Below, one piece after another: positions 1 to 6,004 of a DNA stretch of 6,101 nt. The DNA lies in assembly GCA_964523795.1 (NCBI GenBank), contig CAZGAO010000153.1, positions 1-6,101 of the forward strand, in the 5' to 3' direction. Positions within the stretch are counted from its first letter, which is position 1. Each line of letters starts with the position of its first letter. The DNA is from SABY01 sp964523795 (GTDB taxonomy: Bacteria > Bacteroidota > Bacteroidia > Bacteroidales > 4484-276). Position numbers and translations under genes: made by a program. The notes under the pieces are model-generated. The model saw only the letters and a program-made list of their open reading frames with translations, was not told where the DNA came from and did no database searches.

Positions 1-1
1 A

Positions 2-249
2 CATGATAAATATAAAAATGTGGATTTCATCAAAACTTTCGGACACTTATGATTTTAAGTAATTCTGATATGAAAGGTAAAAATCCCAATGACAATTTTT
101 TCGATGACTTGTATAAGGAATTTATAATTAAACGTGTTTACGCAACAAGAATGGTTAATTCAAATGCTGAAAAAAGGGGGAAATTAACAGAACTATTAAT
201 TACTAACCAACCATCAAACGAAAGTCAAGCGCAATCTCAAAGACATTAA
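2..249 (+). pseudogene. C-terminal fragment of a D12-class DNA adenine-N6 methyltransferase (Dam-like), apparently frameshifted
   Basis: The frame at 49-249 encodes the typical C-terminal end of a D12-class (MethyltransfD12/Dam) adenine-N6 DNA methyltransferase. It has the LSNSD strand motif near its start, an NDNFFDDLYKEF segment, and an arginine/asparagine-rich stretch leading into KRGKLTELLITN, where enzymes of this family usually end. The family's SAM-binding FxGxG and catalytic DPPY motifs should lie further upstream and are outside the window. The ATG at 49 is therefore internal to the family and unlikely to be the true start. Upstream coding character continues in other frames: frame 2 reads DKYKNVDFIKTF, and frame 3 reads KLSDTYDF just before LSNSD. 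This implies one or more indels between about 32 and 56. The family assignment is from recognition of the motifs; the frameshift is inference. The enzyme would methylate adenine in a short DNA site, as an orphan or as part of a restriction-modification pair. Confidence 0.62.
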
Positions 250-315
250 AGCCCTCATGCGGATTATGCAAAAGGATATCTTGATGGTGTTAATCAATAT
301 TACAAAGATAAATAA
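250..315 (+). other. In-frame coding-like tail after the methyltransferase stop codon
   Basis: Directly after the TAA at 247-249 the same frame stays open for 21 codons to a TAA at 313-315. It encodes a peptide ending ADYAKGYLDGVNQYYKDK, which looks protein-like. It has no start codon of its own. It could be the true C-terminus of the methyltransferase fragment separated by a nonsense mutation, or the end of a different lost gene. A competing frame, ATG 257 to TGA 355 (32 codons), overlaps the next gene's start as ATGA. I cannot decide between them, and no function is assigned. Confidence 0.25.
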
Positions 316-351
316 TAGTGATGGCAATCAAATTTTAAAGACTTTACTTTT

Positions 352-840
352 ATGATTCGTTTAATTAAGGATTTAAAAAACAATAGAAAAGTTGTATTTG
401 ATGCGGGAAGATTTGATGATTGGTGTGTTTATGTCATCGAAGATAATGGCAATGCAAATGCACCCCAAGATGTTACATATTTTTCCGAGTTACATTTAAT
501 ATCTCAAAAGTATGCTAATCAAAAGGTGTATTATGATTTTGTAAAAATTTATAATAAAACTGATAAACTTATTAATAGTGAAGTTTTAAATCTAATCGAC
601 ACCATTGTTGCTACTTATGATGAAGAAGACAAAATATCAGTTGAACAATGGTACACCGTACTTTATGCTGGAATGATAGCAGAAGAAAATAAGAAAAATG
701 CTATTTTAAAAAAGCGAATCAAAAGATTAGGGATGTATCAGGTTTTGATTCAAGATATGCCAGCACACGAAGCTGCAAAATTTAGTTATGGTAAAAAATG
801 GAGAGATTTAGACCAGCTAATGAAACCCTATGGCTTTTGA
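352..840 (+). CDS. Conserved protein of unknown function (tentatively DUF7004-like)
   Basis: This is an intact 162-residue soluble protein with no signal peptide or membrane segment. Visible landmarks are an N-terminal FDAGRFDDWCVYVIE segment, and a helical middle with YYDFVKIYNKT and an acidic DEEDK turn. A strongly conserved-looking second half follows: TVLYAGMIAEENKKN, then KKRIKRLGMYQVLI, then AAKFSYGKKWRDLDQL and PYGF at the end. From memory, Bacteroidota proteins with the same RLGMYQ-L and GK-WR-LD pattern are grouped as DUF7004, but I hold this loosely. I recognise no catalytic motif. The ATG at 352 is the first start in a frame that opens at 322; no Shine-Dalgarno sequence is seen, as is usual in this phylum. 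It sits between a methyltransferase fragment and a nucleotidyltransferase in AT-rich DNA, so a defence or mobile-island role is possible but unproven. Being uninterrupted between broken neighbours, it may still be expressed. Confidence 0.8.
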   Translation: MIRLIKDLKNNRKVVFDAGRFDDWCVYVIEDNGNANAPQDVTYFSELHLISQKYANQKVYYDFVKIYNKTDKLINSEVLNLIDTIVATYDEEDKISVEQWYTVLYAGMIAEENKKNAILKKRIKRLGMYQVLIQDMPAHEAAKFSYGKKWRDLDQLMKPYGF

Positions 841-1121
841 TTATTTCTTTTAAATCCAACGATAATGCTTTTGGTTCGTCTGTTACGGATAGATTTGATA
901 ATAAAAAAAGTGATATTGATTTATTAGTTGAAATAGATTATTCTGACCCATTGAACCGCGGCGAGAAATTGATTTCTTTATGGGATGCCTTCGAGCGTTT
1001 TTTTGACAGGAAAGTTGATTTGCTTTCTGATTCTTCAATTCACAACCCCTATTTGCGCAAAAGTATCGACACCACAAAAGTATTAATTTATGATGGAACA
1101 AGCCAAAAAGTACTTGTCTGA
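798..1121 (+). CDS. Minimal nucleotidyltransferase (MntA-like, MNT-HEPN antitoxin type), N-terminus probably replaced
   Basis: The frame encodes a minimal DNA-polymerase-beta-like nucleotidyltransferase. The signature is present: AFGSSV at residues 24-29 (the GS motif), SDIDLLVE at 38-45 with metal-binding Asp39 and Asp41, and the third acidic residue Asp74 in KVDLLSD. The rest (NPYLRKSIDTTKVLIYDG) is typical of the family. In characterised MNT-HEPN modules the MNT protein neutralises the HEPN RNase toxin by adding AMP to a tyrosine. Here the first ~14 codons overlap, out of frame, the 3' end of the intact upstream gene, and residues 1-23 do not look like the usual helix and strand before the GS motif. 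I infer that the native N-terminal ~25 codons were deleted at about 840-868, fusing the core to unrelated sequence. The 798 ATG is only the first start available. The catalytic core looks intact, but folding and activity are doubtful; the gene may be a pseudogene. Confidence 0.72.
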   Translation: MERFRPANETLWLLIISFKSNDNAFGSSVTDRFDNKKSDIDLLVEIDYSDPLNRGEKLISLWDAFERFFDRKVDLLSDSSIHNPYLRKSIDTTKVLIYDGTSQKVLV

Positions 1122-1209
1122 TATTTTGCGGGCAATTGAGTTAATTGAGCAGTTTGTCGCCAAATTTATACTAAAGAACTTAGTGTTTCTTAGTGTCTTC
1201 GGGTCTTAG
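1090..1209 (+). pseudogene. Truncated HEPN-domain (HepT-like, DUF86) toxin fragment
   Basis: Starting inside the 3' end of the nucleotidyltransferase gene (ATG at 1090 or 1093, 32 nt overlap from the first), this frame encodes MEQAKKYLSDILRAIELIEQ and then FV. This is the classic first helix of HepT-like HEPN proteins. After about residue 23 (near 1158) the resemblance stops. The remaining 16 residues are read from the intergenic repeat, ending at TAG 1207-1209. Family members run to roughly 110-140 residues and carry the catalytic R-X4-6-H motif near the C-terminus, which is missing here. HEPN toxins of this type are RNases paired with an MNT antitoxin; the order and overlap seen here match that arrangement. 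The fragment cannot be an active toxin. The assignment rests on a short match plus the strong neighbour context. Confidence 0.55.
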
Positions 1210-1265
1210 TGGCTAGGTATCAATAATTTGCCACAAAGGCCCGAAGACTCAAAGTATCACAAAGG
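1178..1265. repeat. Imperfect inverted repeat between convergent gene ends
   Basis: The left arm 1178-1213 and right arm 1230-1265 pair with 28 of 36 positions matching around a 16-nt loop. The match includes a perfect 9-bp stem, GTCTTCGGG (1195-1203) against CCCGAAGAC (1240-1248), and a perfect GTGGC/GCCAC closing the loop. The left arm also holds three copies of CTTAGTG, at 1179, 1189 and 1205. The element lies 31 nt downstream of the stop codon of the large - strand gene and just after the point where the HEPN homology ends. It could serve as a two-way transcription terminator or be a copy of a dispersed palindromic intergenic element; neither is shown by this window alone. There is no long T-run typical of an intrinsic terminator, and no transposase or target-site duplication is seen. 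Confidence 0.7.
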
Positions 1266-1295
1266 ATTTTAAAACCGCCGAAATCAACCACACCC

Positions 1296-3899
1296 CTAAA
1301 GCCTCGTAGCCAGCACCGCACTCTTTTTTAATTGTTGGCGGTGGCCATCATAGTCCCAAACCTCTACAAAGATTACATAAATGCCAATGGCCGATTTTTG
1401 ATGGTCATCGCTAAGGCCATCCCACGAAAACAGCCCCTCCGTCCCGATAGTTTCGTTGTTCACCAGGGTACGAACCTGCCTGCCACGGCTGTCGTAAATC
1501 TTTATGGTGCAGTTTTGGCCGCCGGCATCAAAGCGATAATAAATATTGAGCACATCATTGTTTCCATCGCCATCGGGCGAAAAAATCTCCGGATCGATGG
1601 TAATGGCATCCTCGGTTTCAATCAGTGCTCCGAATTGCGAATTTTGATAACCGGGCGTAGCATAGCCCACATCGCCTGCCGCCGAAAGCCAGTTGGTGCT
1701 GTCGGACGAAGGCCGGTCGTAGTGCAGCCGCTCCAGCGATACGCCATCAAAAGAGGTAAGCAGGGGATTTTGCATGTCCTCGCTGTAGCGCACCCGATCG
1801 ATATGCTCGAAACCCTTGGTGGCCAGCACAACCACGCCCTCGCTGTTGGCGTAGGTGGGCAGGCCGGGCATTTTTAGAAAAGCCCCGGGGCGGGCATTGG
1901 CATATTGCGCTTGCACTACTGCGGGATCGGTGGTCAGTACCCGATATTCGCCGGGAAAAAACAGAAAGCCTTCCTCCGAAATTTCTTTGGGCGAGCTTAG
2001 TTCGCCCGTATCCTCATCCTCGTTAGCCAGGATTAGATATTTAAGATCGAGGATTTTTTGGGAACGATTGTAAATCTCTACAAAGTCAACGCCCGCGACA
2101 ATATCATCCTTTGGATTAAAGAGCACCTCGTTGATCACAATATCATTTTCGGCCACCGTTTCGGGCAGGCCAAACGAAACCTGAATCGTAGTATCGATGG
2201 CATTTCCGGCACAGTCGGCAAAATTTGCATCCAAAATAGTTAAGGTATAAACGCGCTCATTCTCGAACATGGCCGAAAAAAGCAAGTCCACACTTTGATA
2301 GCCAGGAGCAATGGGCTTTGCGCTAAGCGGATTACCGATGCCACCGGAAACCTGATACGCTCCGGGTATCGCAAGCAAGCTGCTGTCCATGGATTCAGAA
2401 AAATGAAGAATCAGCGAGGACGGACCTGTTATTTCGATGCGTTGGGCAAAGGGTGCGCTTGTGTCAGGATTATCGCCATCTACCGAATTCACCTGCCCGG
2501 GTGTGCCGCCATTTGAATTTATCGAAGCCATCCAATTTTGCGATCCACCGCAGGGATTGGCCGGGTCGATTTGCTCCAAAGCCCAGCCGCCATCATCTTT
2601 ATTGCTGTCGCGATACCATTCATCGGTGTATTCTACAAACGAAATAACAGCACCTTCGGCATTAAGCAAAACCAGACTTTGCCCGGCATTGGTGAGGGCG
2701 AAACTGGAAAAGCCATAAAAGGAGCCGCTGAAGGTAAACGAGCCGGCCGCATCCTCATCGCCCAAAATAAGGAAGTCGCCCGGGGCAATGCTTACCGCTT
2801 CAAAATCTTTTTCGCTGTTGCCTATTTTCAACTTCCATCCCGAGAGATTGACCGGCAGGCTCGTCCGGTTAAATAATTCCACATATTCCCACTCGGGCAA
2901 ACCCACCTGTGGCGTTGGGTCGGCCATAATCTCGTTGATCAGCACATCGTGCACAGCCGGCGTAAAAAACACAAAAGCAGTATCCATTGGAACCATAACA
3001 TTTTCAGTCAGGTCGGCCACATTTTCGATGTGTATGCTCAATTCTTCGCCATTCGGAAAACTCCGCTCAAAACTCAGATTAACCTGTGCAGGATTTTCAG
3101 GATCTGTTTTAGCAAGTAAGGGATAGGCAATTTGATTGGAAACAAAATAGTGCATCCTGTTTTCAGCGCTGCTTACTTCCACGGCTTCATCAAAAACAAT
3201 TTCTAAATTTGTTGCGCTGTTAACAATAATTGTTTGGACTTGCGGAGCCTGCTCATCCACCACAAAAGGCCCCGCATATATGTTGTCCAGATAAAAACGA
3301 TCGGCATTGCTGGCGGTATATTTACAAAAAAGGCCAAGAAAAGAGGCGTTGCTGATTTCATCATCCAGGCCTGAAGCCTCCAACTGATAAGCCCCGATTC
3401 CACTCTGATCGATTTCTATGGTCCAGTAGCCCTGGGCATCTTTGCGTACGCGCAGCCCCAATTCAAACGATGAAGCAATAAGTTCATCGGTGCCACGGCA
3501 AATTGAGGTAAGTTCATCACCATTTTGCCTGAATAGTTCGATGGCATCTGCTGTGCCGCTCTCACCCATCTGCAAAAAATATCCATTGAGGCTGCCTTTC
3601 AAATCTACCTGATCTGCCATCAGGTAAAAACGTCCGAAATTGTTGGATGAAGGGCTAAAAGATTGTTTGATCCAAAAACGCCACTCGGCATCACCCTGGA
3701 AGCTAAAGGCCGTAGTAAGCGCGGATTCGCCTGCCTCCAAATCGTTGAGCTGCAAATGAAAATCATCATTCACGACAAAATTCTCCACATCGCCAATCCA
3801 CGAAGGGTTTTGGGTAAAATCCCCATCCGAAAAATCATCCCACACCTGTGCGAAAGTCAGAGAGGGAAGCAAGAAAAAAATAAAAAGCATCGTTCTCAT
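1296..3899 (-). CDS. Secreted multidomain protein with two lamin tail domains and a C-terminal FlgD/gliding-type module
   Basis: This is an 867-residue exported protein. Residues 1-18 form a signal peptide (MRTMLFIFFLLPSLTFAQ, with cleavage likely after FA). Residues ~19-213 resemble a LamG/concanavalin-like beta-sandwich, with DDFSDGDF at its start and FYLDNIYAGP at its end. An Ig-like (SbsA/Big_5-like) domain follows at ~218-312, then a lamin tail domain at ~317-474 (DVLINEIMADPTP, EWEYVELFNRT, LSGWKL). A second Ig-like domain spans ~482-576 and a second lamin tail ~586-755 (DIVINEVLFNP, DFVEIYNRS). The C-terminal module at ~766-867 has the Asp-rich FSPDGDGNND turn, IYDSRGRQVR and GTEGLFSWDG, as in Bacteroidota surface proteins with FlgD-like or gliding-type C-termini. 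Lamin tail domains (PF00932) in bacteria are found in secreted proteins of mostly unknown role. Export by Sec and then possibly type IX secretion is inference. The ATG at 3897-3899 gives the complete signal peptide; a second ATG three codons in is possible. It is divergent from asd. Confidence 0.88.
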   Translation of the reverse strand: MRTMLFIFFLLPSLTFAQVWDDFSDGDFTQNPSWIGDVENFVVNDDFHLQLNDLEAGESALTTAFSFQGDAEWRFWIKQSFSPSSNNFGRFYLMADQVDLKGSLNGYFLQMGESGTADAIELFRQNGDELTSICRGTDELIASSFELGLRVRKDAQGYWTIEIDQSGIGAYQLEASGLDDEISNASFLGLFCKYTASNADRFYLDNIYAGPFVVDEQAPQVQTIIVNSATNLEIVFDEAVEVSSAENRMHYFVSNQIAYPLLAKTDPENPAQVNLSFERSFPNGEELSIHIENVADLTENVMVPMDTAFVFFTPAVHDVLINEIMADPTPQVGLPEWEYVELFNRTSLPVNLSGWKLKIGNSEKDFEAVSIAPGDFLILGDEDAAGSFTFSGSFYGFSSFALTNAGQSLVLLNAEGAVISFVEYTDEWYRDSNKDDGGWALEQIDPANPCGGSQNWMASINSNGGTPGQVNSVDGDNPDTSAPFAQRIEITGPSSLILHFSESMDSSLLAIPGAYQVSGGIGNPLSAKPIAPGYQSVDLLFSAMFENERVYTLTILDANFADCAGNAIDTTIQVSFGLPETVAENDIVINEVLFNPKDDIVAGVDFVEIYNRSQKILDLKYLILANEDEDTGELSSPKEISEEGFLFFPGEYRVLTTDPAVVQAQYANARPGAFLKMPGLPTYANSEGVVVLATKGFEHIDRVRYSEDMQNPLLTSFDGVSLERLHYDRPSSDSTNWLSAAGDVGYATPGYQNSQFGALIETEDAITIDPEIFSPDGDGNNDVLNIYYRFDAGGQNCTIKIYDSRGRQVRTLVNNETIGTEGLFSWDGLSDDHQKSAIGIYVIFVEVWDYDGHRQQLKKSAVLATRL

Positions 3900-3920
3900 G
3901 TCAAATTATTTTAGCTGATT

Positions 3921-3948
3921 TTTGAATGTCGTAAATATACTATTTTTG
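3921..3948 (+). promoter_or_regulatory. Candidate Bacteroidota-type promoter for asd-ribF
   Basis: TATTTTTG at 3941-3948 fits the Bacteroidota -7 consensus TAnnTTTG exactly. A TTTG at 3921-3924 can serve as the -33 box, with a 16-nt spacer that is shorter than the usual ~19. Transcription would start a few bases beyond 3948, leaving a leader of roughly 20 nt before the asd ATG at 3977. The 77-nt gap also has to hold the - strand promoter of the divergent secreted-protein gene. On that strand TATATTTA (3932-3939) is a one-mismatch -7 candidate without a convincing -33 partner. Confidence 0.4.
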
Positions 3949-3976
3949 CGCGAAATCGAGATTAAAATTCTAATTG

Positions 3977-4984
3977 ATGAAGATTGCCATAGTAGGAGCC
4001 ACAGGACTGGTGGGACAAAAAATGCAAGCTGTAATGGCCGAGCGCCGGATTGCAGCTCAAGCATTATTGCTTGCTGCTTCCGAAAAATCGGTAGGGAAAA
4101 CCCTCACTTTTAATAGTGAAGCACTCACCGTTTTAAGCCTTGAGGAAGTGCTCAAACAAAAACCCGAAATCGCCCTTTTTTCGGCGGGCGGGGCCACTTC
4201 AAAGGCCTGGGCCGAAAAGTTTGCCGCCCAGGGCTGCTTTGTAATCGACAACTCATCAGCCTGGCGGCTCAACGATAATGTGCCCCTGGTGGTTCCCGAA
4301 ATAAACAGCCACACCATCAACGCCAACACCCGTATTATTGCCAATCCTAATTGCTCAACCATACAAATGGTGATGGCACTGGCTCCGCTGCACAAGGCTT
4401 ACGGCCTAAAAAGAGTAGTAGTTTCAACCTATCAATCGGTTACCGGCTCAGGGATGAAGGGCATCCATCAACTCGAAAACGAACGCCGTGGCATTGAAGG
4501 CGAACGAGCCTACCCCCACCCCATCGACCTGAACCTGATTGCGCAAGGAGGCGATTTTAACGCCGATGGTTCCACTAGCGAGGAGCAGAAATTGGTGGAC
4601 GAAAGCCGTAAAATTCTTAACGCTCCCAAGCTTCGGCTTAGCGCAACGGTAGTCAGGGTTCCGGTGTATGGCGGACATTCCGAGGCAGTAAATGTTGAAT
4701 TTGAAAACGAATTTGATTTAAAGACCGTCAGGCGTTTGTTAGAAGAAATGCCCGGTGTGGTAGTGCAGGATAAACCTGAACATAATATTTATCCTACGCC
4801 CCTGGATGGTGAGGGTAAAGATGAAGTATTTGTAGGGCGCATCCGTCGCGATGAGTCACAGCCCAAAACGCTAAACCTGTGGATTGTGAGCGATAATCTG
4901 CGCAAGGGAGCGGCTACCAATGCTGTGCAAATTGCCGAATATCTTATCAAAAACAATCTCCTTAAAACCAGCAAATCCAAGTGA
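3977..4984 (+). CDS. asd: Aspartate-semialdehyde dehydrogenase
   Basis: This 335-residue cytoplasmic enzyme catalyses the NADPH-dependent reductive dephosphorylation of L-aspartyl-4-phosphate to L-aspartate-4-semialdehyde. That is the branch-point step towards lysine/diaminopimelate, threonine and methionine. Visible motifs: the N-terminal nucleotide-binding loop GATGLVG at 7-13, SAGGATS at 69-75, and the DNSSAWR segment at 91-97. The catalytic cysteine is Cys126 in IANPNCSTIQ. The substrate loop includes YQSVTGSGMKG and ENERRG, and RVPVYGGHSEA carries the expected substrate-binding Arg227 and the acid/base His234. The C-terminal DNLRKGAATNA (306-316) is also a family hallmark. Length is normal for the family. 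I chose the ATG at 3977, which directly begins MKIAIVGATG, over the TTG one codon earlier. The stop overlaps the ribF start by 4 nt, so the two are probably co-transcribed and translationally coupled. Confidence 0.96.
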   Translation: MKIAIVGATGLVGQKMQAVMAERRIAAQALLLAASEKSVGKTLTFNSEALTVLSLEEVLKQKPEIALFSAGGATSKAWAEKFAAQGCFVIDNSSAWRLNDNVPLVVPEINSHTINANTRIIANPNCSTIQMVMALAPLHKAYGLKRVVVSTYQSVTGSGMKGIHQLENERRGIEGERAYPHPIDLNLIAQGGDFNADGSTSEEQKLVDESRKILNAPKLRLSATVVRVPVYGGHSEAVNVEFENEFDLKTVRRLLEEMPGVVVQDKPEHNIYPTPLDGEGKDEVFVGRIRRDESQPKTLNLWIVSDNLRKGAATNAVQIAEYLIKNNLLKTSKSK

Positions 4985-5910
4985 AAATATATCACGATAT
5001 TTCAAAAATCGACCCCATTCACAAAGCAGTATTAACGGTGGGAACCTTCGATGGCTTGCACATCGGACACCAAAAGGTGATTGGCAGCCTTGTGCATACC
5101 GCCCGCAGCATAGGAGGAAAAAGTGTGGTGGTAACTTTTTATCCGCACCCTCGCAAGGTCTTGCAACCGGGCTTCGATTTAAAGCTCATCATTTCGCGCA
5201 AAGAGAAGATAAGACTTTTCGAGAAACTGGGACTTGACATTTTGGTGTGCGTTCCATTTACCCCTGCCTTTGCCGAAACCAGTTCGGAGGATTTTGTTAA
5301 AAACTTCCTTGTCGATCCCATCCACCCGGTTAAGGTCATCATTGGCTACGATCATCATTTTGGAAAAGACCGCAAGGGGAACCTCGATTTTTTGAAAGAG
5401 ATGGGAGAGAAATATAATTTTGATGTAGAAAAAATTGAGATGCAGGATATCGAACAAACTGCCGTGAGCAGCTCCAAGATACGCGAAGCCATCCATCATG
5501 GCGACATGAAAACCGCTGCCAAATTTCTGGGCTACAATTTTTCGATTTCCGGCACGGTGGTCAAGGGCAATCAACTGGGGCGAACCATCGATTTCCCTAC
5601 CGCCAATATCGCTCCCGACGAGCCCGATAAAATTATTCCTCGATACGGCGTTTATGCGGTGCTGGTAGAATGGAAGGGGAAGCTGTACAAGGGCATGAGC
5701 AACATTGGCATCCGCCCCACGCTTGACGACCACGCGCTGACCATCGAAGCGCATATTTTCGATTTTGATGAAGATATTTATGGCCAGGAGCTGAGCATTT
5801 ACTTTTTGGAGCATACCCGCCCTGAGAAAAAATTCCGCGACCTCGACCTGTTGCGCCGCCGCCTCATCATCGACCGGATAAAGGTAAAAAGTATTTTGGG
5901 CGAGGATTAA
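4981..5910 (+). CDS. ribF: Bifunctional riboflavin kinase / FMN adenylyltransferase (FAD synthetase)
   Basis: This 309-residue enzyme phosphorylates riboflavin to FMN and then adenylylates FMN to FAD. The N-terminal adenylyltransferase half shows GTFDGLHIGH at 21-30 (nucleotidyltransferase HxGH-type motif), TFYPHP at 52-57, GYDHHFGKDRKGN at 122-134 and SSSKIRE at 163-169. The C-terminal riboflavin kinase half shows GTVVKGNQLGRT at 191-202, then FPTANI at 205-210 with the PTAN metal/nucleotide motif. It continues with GVYAV, GMSNIGIRPT at 238-247, and IEAHIFDF with the likely catalytic Glu256. Length and domain order are normal. Residue 204 is Asp where family members usually have Gly (GFPTAN), a minor oddity. 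The start is GTG at 4981, inside the asd stop as GTGA: the frame is closed upstream by TAA at 4963-4965, and the next in-frame Met is at residue 141, after the first active-site motif. Pairing with asd is not a shared pathway; it looks like a housekeeping operon. Confidence 0.96.
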   Translation: MKIYHDISKIDPIHKAVLTVGTFDGLHIGHQKVIGSLVHTARSIGGKSVVVTFYPHPRKVLQPGFDLKLIISRKEKIRLFEKLGLDILVCVPFTPAFAETSSEDFVKNFLVDPIHPVKVIIGYDHHFGKDRKGNLDFLKEMGEKYNFDVEKIEMQDIEQTAVSSSKIREAIHHGDMKTAAKFLGYNFSISGTVVKGNQLGRTIDFPTANIAPDEPDKIIPRYGVYAVLVEWKGKLYKGMSNIGIRPTLDDHALTIEAHIFDFDEDIYGQELSIYFLEHTRPEKKFRDLDLLRRRLIIDRIKVKSILGED

Positions 5911-6004
5911 TTTGACCTACGGCCTGCAGGTGATTATTGGGATAGCTTTTTGCTTTGATGTTTCAGACTTTCAGCCTGTGATCCTAAATCCAATTAAAGT
6001 CAAC

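Noticed and set aside
49..52. ATGA overlap that looks like a coupled start of a small gene after an upstream ORF ending at 52.
   Set aside because: The protein from 49 begins with the LSNSD region, which is internal to D12 methyltransferases, so the ATG is probably not a true start.
1332..1877. Long + strand open frame (181 codons) opposite the secreted protein gene.
   Set aside because: It lies wholly antisense to a well-supported gene, and its translation shows no domain or signal; it is a shadow of codon bias.
5179..5814. - strand open frame of 211 codons opposite ribF.
   Set aside because: It is antisense to ribF, whose motifs span the full length, and its product has no recognisable family features.
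5915..5931. Small hairpin around CCTGCAGG as a possible terminator after ribF.
   Set aside because: The stem is short and mismatched and no T-run follows it closely; the support is too weak to annotate.
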